From positions 1-5,715 of the forward strand of contig JASHYE010000070.1 in assembly GCA_030043155.1 (NCBI GenBank): 5,715 bases of DNA. The letters are read 5' to 3'. The notes beneath the pieces were generated by a model. That model did no database searches, was not told the DNA's origin, and saw nothing but the letters and a program-made list of their open reading frames with translations. Positions 1 through 5,715 of the stretch are shown in pieces (position 1 is the stretch's first letter; the number at the start of each line of letters is the position of its first letter). Both the position numbers and the translations under genes were made by a program. Origin of the DNA: Candidatus Acidiferrales bacterium. GTDB taxonomy: Bacteria > Acidobacteriota > Terriglobia > Acidoferrales > UBA7541.

Positions 1-1161
1 TCCGATCGCGGCGAGGAGTCGAATGGCCACGGCCCGCGCACCTTCTGGGCGCTGAAAGACGTATCTTTTAACGTTCAGCGCGGCGAAATCGTCGGCATCA
101 TCGGCCGCAACGGGGCCGGCAAATCCACGCTGCTGAAAATTCTCTCGCGCATCACCGACCCCACCGAAGGCGAAATCGAAATCTCCGGCCGCGTCGGTTC
201 GCTCCTCGAGGTCGGCACCGGTTTTCATCTCGAACTCACCGGCCGCGAAAACATCTTCCTGAACGGCGCCATCCTTGGCATGAAGCGCTCAGAAATCGCC
301 GCCAAGTTCGACGAAATCGTGGCCTTCGCGGCCACGGAACAATTTCTGGATACGCCGGTGAAATTCTATTCTTCCGGCATGTACATGCGGCTCGCCTTTG
401 CCGTGGCTGCGCATCTGGAACCGGAAATCCTCGTCATCGACGAAGTCCTCTCTGTAGGCGATGCCGAATTCCAGAAAAAATGCCTCGGCAAAATGGGCGA
501 GTTTTCCAAATCCGGCCGCACTGTGCTGTTCGTCTCTCATAACATGGCCGCGGTGAAGGTCCTGTGTGAGAGGGCGATTCTCTTAAATAGTGGTGTGATC
601 GCGTCTTTGGGTAATGTCGCTGATGTAATCGAAGATTATTCTCTGACGGTTGCACCCCAGTCGAGCGCACAGGAATGGCACGATCCTGCCACTGCGCCGG
701 GCAACGAGAATATCCGTCTCTCCTACGTGCGAATCTCGCCTCCCGAAAATCACGCCGCTATCACCATCGATACCGGCGCCCTCATCGAAATCGGTTTTGA
801 GAATAGGCTCGAGAATATAGTGCTCGGCTGTACGGTCTATCTTAGCAACCACGAAGGCGTCCTCATCTTTGAGTCAGGCAAGGTCATCAGCCCAGGGCGA
901 GATTCCCGACGTGGTCTCTACAAGTTGAGAGGAACTATTCCTCCACATTTACTTAACGCTGGAAGGTATTCTCTGGATATCCTGTTCGGAAGAGACCAAC
1001 GATACCCACTGTTTCGCACAGATGGCATCGTTTCCTTTGAAATCGAAAATACTGTTACCGGCAGAGGATCAAACATGAGCGTCGCTCCCGGAGTTATCAG
1101 GCCATTGCTTTCTTGGAGCCATTCCTTTGCGGAAGAACTGTCGCTGGTTCGGCGATCATGA
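1..1161 (+). CDS. wzt: ABC polysaccharide exporter, ATP-binding subunit (Wzt type), 5'-truncated by window
   Basis: This is the nucleotide-binding subunit of an ABC-2 type exporter that moves undecaprenyl-linked glycan across the inner membrane with a Wzm-like permease. The frame is open from base 1, so the start lies upstream; perhaps about 50 residues are missing. Counting from the first visible codon (386 in total): Walker A GRNGAGKST at 35-43, the family-typical segment LLEVGTGFHLELTGREN after it, signature YSSGMYMRL at 123-131, Walker B ILVIDE ending at Glu148, D-loop SVGD at 151-154 and switch His180 in FVSHNM. All ATPase motifs are intact. After about residue 215 comes a beta-rich domain with the look of the Wzt C-terminal carbohydrate-binding domain (Wzt_C), which in O8/O9a-type systems reads the chain end. 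GC drops from about 60% in the ATPase core to about 49% in the C-terminal part (hand counts). The stop overlaps the next possible start as ATGA. ATPase identity is near certain; the exact glycan is unknown. Confidence 0.93.
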   Translation, partial: SDRGEESNGHGPRTFWALKDVSFNVQRGEIVGIIGRNGAGKSTLLKILSRITDPTEGEIEISGRVGSLLEVGTGFHLELTGRENIFLNGAILGMKRSEIAAKFDEIVAFAATEQFLDTPVKFYSSGMYMRLAFAVAAHLEPEILVIDEVLSVGDAEFQKKCLGKMGEFSKSGRTVLFVSHNMAAVKVLCERAILLNSGVIASLGNVADVIEDYSLTVAPQSSAQEWHDPATAPGNENIRLSYVRISPPENHAAITIDTGALIEIGFENRLENIVLGCTVYLSNHEGVLIFESGKVISPGRDSRRGLYKLRGTIPPHLLNAGRYSLDILFGRDQRYPLFRTDGIVSFEIENTVTGRGSNMSVAPGVIRPLLSWSHSFAEELSLVRRS

Positions 1162-2204
1162 CAGCCAGTGCTCCAAAGTCTATCTCGCAGGCGCTCGCAG
1201 ACCTCTCAACCATCGGTAACCAACAGTCACAGCCTGGGAATCGTTGCGGCGAGACCACTGAAGGAGGATCTCATCAGTTGAGCCGCTTGGTCTTTGTTGG
1301 AGGCTGTCCGCGATCAGGTACCACTTTGGTGCAAAGAGTCTTGGATTGTCATCCGGAGATCTATGCCGGCCCGGAATTTGACTTTGTTCCGCCGCTTGCC
1401 GATCTCTTTCGAGCCATGCAGGAATCCATCCGTTCGGGTCGAATCGACGCCATCCTCGGCGAAAACAATTTGATTGATGCCTTCCGGTCGTTGCTGGCTT
1501 CCTTGCTGCTCCCCAAATTGGAAGCCGAAGGACTCAGCTTCCTCAGCGAAAAAACACCCGGTAATGTACTGGCCTTCGACTGGCTGGAGAAATGTGCTCC
1601 GGAATCTAAGAAGATTCTAGTTCTTCGCGATCCTCGCGATGTCGTCAACTCAATGCTGGAAGTTGGTCGCAGGCAACGGCAACGCACTGGCCGGGCTTCT
1701 GGATTCGTTCGCGATACGGTTGCCGCCGTCGATTACATGAACCAATGCCTGAGCGCGGGTACCGCATTTGCCGAAAAAACCCCGAACTGCCTCGTGGTCT
1801 ACTACGAAGATATCGTCTCCGATCCATTAAGCGTGGCCAACCAAATGTATCATTTTATCGGCGTACACGAACTGGGAGACCTAGACCTGGAAAATGAGAG
1901 ATTTGAAGAGGCTAGAAATCAGGAGAGCTGGATAGATTGGGCAACAACCGGGACCATCTCAGGTGGCATTCAAAAGGACAGAATCGGCGCAGCGGCAAAA
2001 CGCTTGAAGCAGAGCGACCTCGAATATATTTCGCTAAAATCTATCGTTCACCCTCTTCTGTCGAAACGTTATCCAATCGATCCAATCGCATCGCGCGGCC
2101 GATCCTTCGCCGCTCGACGATGCAAGCTCCGCTGCATGGTATCCCGGATCAAGAATCAATCACCGGCACTCTGGAAGCTTTTTAGGCGCCATGTGATGGG
2201 ATAA
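1158..2204 (+). CDS. PAPS-dependent sulfotransferase family protein
   Basis: This is a putative cytoplasmic sulfotransferase that would move sulfate from PAPS to a hydroxyl, here most likely of a glycan. Numbering from ATG 1158 (348 residues): the 5'-phosphosulfate loop GGCPRSGTTL spans 48-57, and the 3'-phosphate-binding segment appears later as ILVLRDPRDVVNSML. SEKTPGN in between is also usual for the Sulfotransfer_3-like group. The C-terminal 35 residues are rich in Arg and Lys. Two starts are possible. ATG 1158 overlaps the wzt stop (ATGA) but has no good ribosome site and adds about 40 low-complexity residues rich in S, Q and G. TTG 1278 lies 10 bases after AAGGAGG and would give a 308-residue protein starting just before the PAPS loop, which is usual for the family. 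An in-frame ATG at 1113 lies deep inside wzt and is unlikely. The stop TAA overlaps the next ATG by one base. Fold is confident; the acceptor is unknown. Confidence 0.88.
   Translation: MTASAPKSISQALADLSTIGNQQSQPGNRCGETTEGGSHQLSRLVFVGGCPRSGTTLVQRVLDCHPEIYAGPEFDFVPPLADLFRAMQESIRSGRIDAILGENNLIDAFRSLLASLLLPKLEAEGLSFLSEKTPGNVLAFDWLEKCAPESKKILVLRDPRDVVNSMLEVGRRQRQRTGRASGFVRDTVAAVDYMNQCLSAGTAFAEKTPNCLVVYYEDIVSDPLSVANQMYHFIGVHELGDLDLENERFEEARNQESWIDWATTGTISGGIQKDRIGAAAKRLKQSDLEYISLKSIVHPLLSKRYPIDPIASRGRSFAARRCKLRCMVSRIKNQSPALWKLFRRHVMG
1261..1267 (+). promoter_or_regulatory. Strong Shine-Dalgarno site inside the 5' part of the sulfotransferase frame
   Basis: AAGGAGG is close to a perfect anti-16S match and lies 10 bases before an in-frame TTG at 1278. 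It is the strongest such site I found ahead of any start in the window; the other starts rely on overlap with the upstream stop or on weak sites. It supports TTG 1278 as the true or an additional start of the sulfotransferase. It could also be a chance purine run inside coding sequence. Confidence 0.5.
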
Positions 2205-2926
2205 TGCAAACACAACGCTCATCCAGCGAAGAAGTACAGTGGCAAGAGCACGTCGCACGCACTTTCGATTATTTCGACGGCATCTGCGCCGCCGCCGCTG
2301 AATATTCTCTAGGGATCATCAAGCGCCATCTGACAGGAAAAACAATTTTGGAAGTCGGGCCGGCCGACGGGAACATTACTCGTGGGCTCGGAGACGCCTT
2401 TGAATTCACGTTAGTTGATCCTTCTGAGACTCTTTGCGAAAAGCTCCGCCGAGCTTTCCCGCGCGCAAATGTTGTCAGCAATCTGGTAGAGGAGTTTATG
2501 CCTTCGCAGCCCTTTGACAACATTCTCCTGTGTCATGTGCTCGACCATGTCCGCGATCCCCAGAAGGTCGTTCGTCTCGCGGCGAGTTGGCTAAATCCGC
2601 ACGGCAAAATCATCGCCATTTCACCCAACAGCGAATCCTTGCATCGTCAAGCCGCTGTGCAAATGGGTGTATTGCCAGATGCGAATGCCTTCAGCGAGCG
2701 CGATCAGATTCAGGGCAAACGCAAAATTTTCAATCGTCAGGAATTTGGCCAGTTATTCTCGAATGCAGGGTTGAGAATCGATTTCTTTGGCGGCTACTGG
2801 CTAAAGCCTTTATCCAATCGCCAAATCGAGGAGCAGTGGACTCCGGAGATGATTAACGCCTATTTCACCCTTGGCGAGCGCTATCCTGAGATCGCCGCTG
2901 AGATGTGCCTGGTCGCCAGTCTCTAA
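2204..2926 (+). CDS. Class I SAM-dependent methyltransferase
   Basis: A 240-residue single-domain protein of the UbiG/Methyltransf_23-like class. It would transfer a methyl group from S-adenosylmethionine, probably to a sugar hydroxyl or another glycan group in this context. Motif I is ILEVGPADGNITRGL (about 48-62), the acidic residue ending strand beta-2 is Asp72 in LVDPSE, motif II is DNILLCHVLDHV (105-116), and strand beta-4 to beta-5 is seen in NPHGKIIAISPN. The C-terminal part (NRQEFGQLFSNAGL and after) is the usual substrate-side region. ATG 2204 shares one base with the sulfotransferase stop (TAATG), which indicates translational coupling; only a weak GATGGG lies upstream. No kinase or second domain is fused, unlike the chain-terminating WbdD enzymes. 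Methyltransferase class is confident; the substrate is inferred only from neighbours. Confidence 0.9.
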   Translation: MQTQRSSSEEVQWQEHVARTFDYFDGICAAAAEYSLGIIKRHLTGKTILEVGPADGNITRGLGDAFEFTLVDPSETLCEKLRRAFPRANVVSNLVEEFMPSQPFDNILLCHVLDHVRDPQKVVRLAASWLNPHGKIIAISPNSESLHRQAAVQMGVLPDANAFSERDQIQGKRKIFNRQEFGQLFSNAGLRIDFFGGYWLKPLSNRQIEEQWTPEMINAYFTLGERYPEIAAEMCLVASL

Positions 2927-2927
2927 A

Positions 2928-3869
2928 ATGACGGATATTCGCGTCGAGAGCTACTCGGCTCAGCACAAGCAAATTTGGGACGAAATGATCGCCCAAAGCA
3001 GAAACGGTGTGTTTCTGTTCTTCCGCGATTACATGGAATATCACAGCGACCGTTTTCAGGACGCCTCGCTGCTTTTCTTTGAAGGAAATCGCCTGCTGGC
3101 GGTGGTACCGGCCAATCGGAGCGGCGACCAAGTAATTTCGCATGGCGGACTCACCTTTGGCGGGGTTGTCTCCGAGCTGAATCTCAGCGCATCCGGTACA
3201 TTAGAACTTTTTCGCGTTATGCTGGATTGGCTTCGTACCAGCGGCGTTCGCACGCTCCTCTATAAACCTGTGCCTCATATCTATCATCGAATGCCCGCGG
3301 AAGAAGACCTATATGCGCTCTTCCGCTGCGGTGCTCGTCTCGTCCGCCGCGACATATCTGCGACTTTGGATATGACGCGCCGCCCGCCAATGGCTCATGG
3401 GCGCGAATCTCAATTGAAGAGAGGCCAAGGAACTTTTGCTGTCCGCGAAAGCCAGGATTTCTCTGCGTTCATGGATCTGGTCAGTTCTGGTTTGCACGCC
3501 AAGTACAATCTCACTCCCACTCACGCCGCAGAGGAAATCGCATTACTCGCGTCACGCTTCCCGCGAAACGTCCGCCTCTTCGCCGCTTATCGTGATGAAA
3601 CATTGTGCGCGGGAGTCTTGGTTTACGAGCATTCCACCGTTGCTCACGCGCAATACATAGCCGCAGCCGATGACGCAAAGCGTGAAGGCGCGCTCGAATG
3701 CATTTTCAGCGAACTCCTCGAAAAACGGTACGCGAAGTTCCGCTATTTTGACTGGGGCATTTCCACCGAACAAGCGGGCCAATATCTCAATGCCGGCCTC
3801 GTCCAAAACAAGGAAAGCTACGGCGCACGCGGTGTTGTATATGATTCCTACGAACTGGAAGTGGGTTAA
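2928..3869 (+). CDS. GNAT/FemAB-like acyltransferase, candidate dTDP-3-amino-sugar N-acyltransferase
   Basis: A 313-residue protein that looks like the two-lobed FemAB-related GNAT group. The N-terminal lobe runs through a segment with FFRDYMEYHSDRF (31-43), SLLFFEGNRLLAVVPA and HGGLTFGGVV (72-81). The C-terminal lobe has RLFAAYRDETLCAGVLVYE (about 206-224), then FDWGISTEQAGQYLNAGL (about 264-281) and KESYGARGVVYDSYEL. No signal peptide or membrane segment is visible. The start ATG 2928 follows the methyltransferase stop by one base; an in-frame ATG at 2871 lies inside the methyltransferase gene and is less likely. The gene sits directly before a ketoisomerase and an aminotransferase that make a dTDP-3-amino-3,6-dideoxyhexose, and no hexapeptide-repeat acetyltransferase (usual FdtC/QdtC) is present, so acylation of that amino group is a reasonable inference. 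It might instead act on another amino sugar or on a peptide. Fold assignment rests on recalled pattern, not on a search. Confidence 0.8.
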   Translation: MTDIRVESYSAQHKQIWDEMIAQSRNGVFLFFRDYMEYHSDRFQDASLLFFEGNRLLAVVPANRSGDQVISHGGLTFGGVVSELNLSASGTLELFRVMLDWLRTSGVRTLLYKPVPHIYHRMPAEEDLYALFRCGARLVRRDISATLDMTRRPPMAHGRESQLKRGQGTFAVRESQDFSAFMDLVSSGLHAKYNLTPTHAAEEIALLASRFPRNVRLFAAYRDETLCAGVLVYEHSTVAHAQYIAAADDAKREGALECIFSELLEKRYAKFRYFDWGISTEQAGQYLNAGLVQNKESYGARGVVYDSYELEVG

Positions 3870-3874
3870 TGATT

Positions 3875-3879
3875 GAGAG
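3875..3879 (+). promoter_or_regulatory. Weak ribosome binding site for the ketoisomerase start at ATG 3888
   Basis: GAGAG lies 8 bases before ATG 3888. It favours ATG 3888 over the in-frame TTG at 3873, which would overlap this site and add only five residues (MRADF). The match is modest. Confidence 0.4.
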
Positions 3880-3887
3880 CTGACTTC

Positions 3888-4295
3888 ATGAGCTTAGCCG
3901 ACTGCCGAATCATCGATCTCCCGCGCGTCAACGATCCTCGGGGGAATCTGACTTTCATCGAAGGGGGCCGTCACGTCCCCTTCGAAATCAAGCGCGTCTA
4001 TTATCTTTACGACGTCCCCGGAGGCGCCGAGCGCGGCGGCCACGCCCACAAAGACCTTCACCAACTCATCATCGCCATGTCCGGCAGCTTCGACGTAATC
4101 CTCAACGATGGCGCCACGCAGAAACGCTTCCATCTCAATCGCTCCTACTTTGGACTCTATGTCTGCCCCATGATCTGGCGCGAACTCGACAATTTCTCCT
4201 CCGGCTCCGTCTGCATGGTCCTCGCCTCCAATTTCTACGGCGAAGACGACTACTTCCGCGATTTCTCCGCATTCATCAAAGCGCTCAATCCATGA
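3888..4295 (+). CDS. fdtA: dTDP-4-keto-6-deoxyglucose 3,4-ketoisomerase (FdtA/QdtA, WxcM-like cupin)
   Basis: A 135-residue single-cupin enzyme, the usual length for the family. It moves the keto group of dTDP-4-keto-6-deoxy-D-glucose from C4 to C3, the step before 3-amination. Visible family marks are [11 protein letters not shown] (15-25), [12 protein letters not shown] (35-46), the conserved histidine pair in [12 protein letters not shown] (His52 and His54), the strand [11 protein letters not shown], and the C-terminal [20 protein letters not shown] and [10 protein letters not shown]. FdtA enzymes give the galacto product (toward Fuc3N) and QdtA the gluco product (toward Qui3N); I cannot tell which from sequence alone, so the symbol is provisional. 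The start ATG 3888 lies 18 bases after the acyltransferase stop; TTG 3873 is the alternative. The stop overlaps the aminotransferase start as ATGA. Codons are strongly C-ending and GC is about 59% in a sampled block, unlike the genes just upstream. Confidence 0.9.
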   Translation: MSLADCRIIDLPRVNDPRGNLTFIEGGRHVPFEIKRVYYLYDVPGGAERGGHAHKDLHQLIIAMSGSFDVILNDGATQKRFHLNRSYFGLYVCPMIWRELDNFSSGSVCMVLASNFYGEDDYFRDFSAFIKALNP

Positions 4296-5392
4296 ACGTC
4301 CCTTTCCTCGATCTCGCGTCCGCCCACGCTGAGCTTCGCGACGAACTTGACGCCGCCTATCGGCGCGTCATGGATTCCGGCCGCTTCCTCCTGGGCGACG
4401 AGCTCGTGCAGTTCGAATCCGAATTCGCTGCATTCTGCGAAGCCGCGCATTGCGTCGGTGTCGCCAATGGGCTCGACGCGCTGCATCTAATCCTTCGGGC
4501 CTATCGCATCGGCCCGGGAGACGAAGTCATCGTTCCTTCTTTTACTTTCGTCGCCACTTGGCTGGCGGTTTCCTATGCCGGTGCTACGCCCGTACCTGTC
4601 GAACCAGACCCGCGCACCTTCAACATCGACCCTGCCTGCGTCGAACGCGCCATCACGCCAAGAACTCGCGCTATCATGCCCGTCCATCTCTACGGCCAGC
4701 CTGCCGACATGGACCCCATCCTCGCCGTGGCCCGCCAGCACAAACTGAAAGCCATTGAGGACGCCGCGCAATCCCATGGCGCGCGTTACAAAGGCCGCCG
4801 CACCGGTTCGCTCGCCGACGCTGCCGCTTTCAGCTTCTATCCCGCGAAAAATCTCGGAGCTTTCGGCGACGGAGGTGCCATCACCACCAATGACGCGGAA
4901 CTCGCCGGCCGCATTCGCGCGCTTCGCAACTACGGTTCGCGCCAGAAATACCACCACGACTGCTTCGGCATCAATTCGCGTCTCGATGAGATTCAGGCCG
5001 CCTTCCTTCGCGTCAAGTTGCGCAGGCTCGATGAATGGAACGCCCGCCGCCGTGCAGCTGCGGCACGCTATCTCACCGCGTTCTCTTCCGTGCCTAGCCT
5101 CGAATTGCCTTTCGTTCCTGAATATGCCGAACCCGCCTGGCACATTTTCGCCATTCGCCATCCGCGGCGCGACGCGCTTCAGTCCTCCCTCGCCGATGCC
5201 GGCATCGGAACGCTGATCCACTATCCCATCCCTCCGCATCTCTCTGGTGTCTACTCTTGCGCCGGATGGAAACCCGGCAGCTTCCCCATCGCCGAAGAAA
5301 CGGCCAAAACAGAGCTCAGCTTGCCCATCGGCCCTCACCTTTCCACCGCACAGCAGGACTCTGTCATCCAGGCAGTCCGCCTTTCATGCTGA
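4292..5392 (+). CDS. fdtB: PLP-dependent sugar aminotransferase (DegT/DnrJ/EryC1/StrS; FdtB/QdtB type)
   Basis: A 366-residue fold-type I aminotransferase of normal length for the family. It would aminate the C3 keto group of the dTDP-3-keto-6-deoxyhexose made by the preceding enzyme, using glutamate as donor, to give dTDP-Fuc3N or dTDP-Qui3N. The N-terminal [13 protein letters not shown] and the [15 protein letters not shown] segment are typical. PSFTFVAT (82-89) and [12 protein letters not shown] (129-140) follow. Asp157 in EDAAQSHGA should pair with the PLP ring nitrogen, and Lys186 in [16 protein letters not shown] is the Schiff-base lysine. [19 protein letters not shown] and [13 protein letters not shown] are also family marks, and the C-terminal IHYPIPPHL is intact. 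ATG 4292 overlaps the ketoisomerase stop by four bases (ATGA) with no clear ribosome site, so coupled translation is likely. The class is near certain; 3-amination is inferred from the adjacent ketoisomerase. Confidence 0.93.
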   Translation: MNVPFLDLASAHAELRDELDAAYRRVMDSGRFLLGDELVQFESEFAAFCEAAHCVGVANGLDALHLILRAYRIGPGDEVIVPSFTFVATWLAVSYAGATPVPVEPDPRTFNIDPACVERAITPRTRAIMPVHLYGQPADMDPILAVARQHKLKAIEDAAQSHGARYKGRRTGSLADAAAFSFYPAKNLGAFGDGGAITTNDAELAGRIRALRNYGSRQKYHHDCFGINSRLDEIQAAFLRVKLRRLDEWNARRRAAAARYLTAFSSVPSLELPFVPEYAEPAWHIFAIRHPRRDALQSSLADAGIGTLIHYPIPPHLSGVYSCAGWKPGSFPIAEETAKTELSLPIGPHLSTAQQDSVIQAVRLSC

Positions 5393-5715
5393 CGCCTGAC
5401 CAATCCTCGCCGCCGTCGTCCGCTCCGTTGGTCAGCATGCTTGTCATCTGCTACAACCAGGCGCGCTTCGTCGTCGAAACTCTCGAAAGCGCCAAAGCGC
5501 AAACGTACAAAAACACAGAACTCATCATCGCGGATGATTGCTCCACCGATGATTCTGTCGCCGTCATCGAACGCTGGCTGAGTGAAAAGAAAATCCAATG
5601 TACCTTCGTTCGCCACGAGAAAAACCAAGGTGTTTGCAAAACGCTCAACGAGGCTCTTAGCCACGCCAGCGGCAAATACATCTCCATGATTGCTTCTGAT
5701 GACCTTTGGCTTCCC
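5386..5715 (+). CDS. Family 2 glycosyltransferase, 3'-truncated by window
   Basis: The first 110 residues of a GT-A fold glycosyltransferase; the frame is still open at the window end. After a short Ser/Pro-rich lead, the first strand and nucleotide loop read [21 protein letters not shown] (15-35, split by Met18). [12 protein letters not shown] (47-58) carries the Asp pair that binds the nucleotide, [12 protein letters not shown] (80-91) is the usual helix, and SDDLW (104-108) holds the metal-binding DxD-type motif. It would transfer a nucleotide-activated sugar in the cytoplasm onto the lipid-linked glycan. ATG 5386 overlaps the aminotransferase stop by seven bases; an inner ATG at 5437 would cut into the first strand and is less likely. 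The sugar cannot be predicted from this part. Confidence 0.9.
   Translation, partial: MLTPDQSSPPSSAPLVSMLVICYNQARFVVETLESAKAQTYKNTELIIADDCSTDDSVAVIERWLSEKKIQCTFVRHEKNQGVCKTLNEALSHASGKYISMIASDDLWLP

Noticed and set aside
1113..1157. In-frame ATG 45 bases upstream of the sulfotransferase start
   Set aside because: It would overlap the wzt C-terminal domain by 49 bases, has no supporting ribosome site, and adds residues unlike the family N-terminus.
280..1161. ATG 280 as the start of the ABC ATPase
   Set aside because: The same frame is open to base 1 and carries the Walker A motif at 103-129, so ATG 280 is an internal methionine.
2871..2927. In-frame ATG extending the acyltransferase by 19 residues
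   Set aside because: It would overlap the end of the methyltransferase gene by 56 bases; ATG 2928, directly after the stop codon, fits the operon pattern better.
1318..3110. Several GGTACC hexamers
   Set aside because: They fall inside coding sequence at irregular spacing and follow from Gly-Thr, Val-Pro or similar codon pairs; nothing suggests a regulatory role.
4487..5338. Long open frame of 283 codons on the minus strand
   Set aside because: It lies wholly inside the aminotransferase gene, whose catalytic motifs are intact. Its translation has no recognisable motif, and GC-rich, C-ending codon use on the plus strand commonly leaves the antisense frame open.
1..5715. Insertion sequences, long repeats, CRISPR, tRNA or terminator hairpins
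   Set aside because: By eye I saw no inverted-repeat pair, transposase motif, repeat-spacer pattern, tRNA-like fold or GC stem followed by a T run. The intergenic space is too small to hold most of these; a computed search for repeats and hairpins would be more sensitive.

Overview
The window is a gene-dense, single-strand (+) piece of a surface-glycan (O-antigen or similar exopolysaccharide) locus. It holds seven genes: five complete and two cut by the window edges. Almost no DNA is non-coding, and most junctions are stop/start overlaps (ATGA, TAATG), so this reads as one operon. No rRNA, tRNA, mobile element, CRISPR array, promoter or terminator was recognised. The host cannot be named from this DNA alone. 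The GC content (roughly 50-60% by hand count in sampled blocks), the many C-ending codons in parts of it, and the Wzt-type ATPase style fit an environmental Gram-negative such as an Acidobacteriota member, but that is a guess.

Layout: (1) 1-1161, the 3' part of the ATP-binding subunit of an ABC polysaccharide exporter (Wzt type) with its C-terminal glycan-recognition domain. (2) 1158-2204, a PAPS-dependent sulfotransferase with two plausible starts. (3) 2204-2926, a class I SAM-dependent methyltransferase. (4) 2928-3869, a GNAT/FemAB-like acyltransferase. (5) 3888-4295, a cupin-fold dTDP-sugar 3,4-ketoisomerase (FdtA/QdtA type). (6) 4292-5392, a PLP-dependent sugar aminotransferase (FdtB/QdtB type). 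(7) 5386-5715, the N-terminal part of a family 2 glycosyltransferase.

How they may work together: the ketoisomerase and aminotransferase convert dTDP-4-keto-6-deoxyglucose into a dTDP-3-amino-3,6-dideoxyhexose (Fuc3N or Qui3N). The FemAB-like acyltransferase is a good candidate to acylate the 3-amino group, because no hexapeptide-type FdtC/QdtC is present in the window. The glycosyltransferase would add a sugar to the growing chain, and the sulfotransferase and methyltransferase would decorate it, perhaps at its non-reducing end. The Wzt C-terminal domain may recognise such an end mark before export. RmlA/RmlB and the permease Wzm are not in view.

The most interesting signal is a composition change inside wzt, close to the boundary between the conserved ATPase core and the variable recognition domain. 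The lower-GC character continues into the sulfotransferase and the next genes, then GC rises again at the ketoisomerase gene. This suggests that a recognition-plus-modification module was exchanged as a unit.
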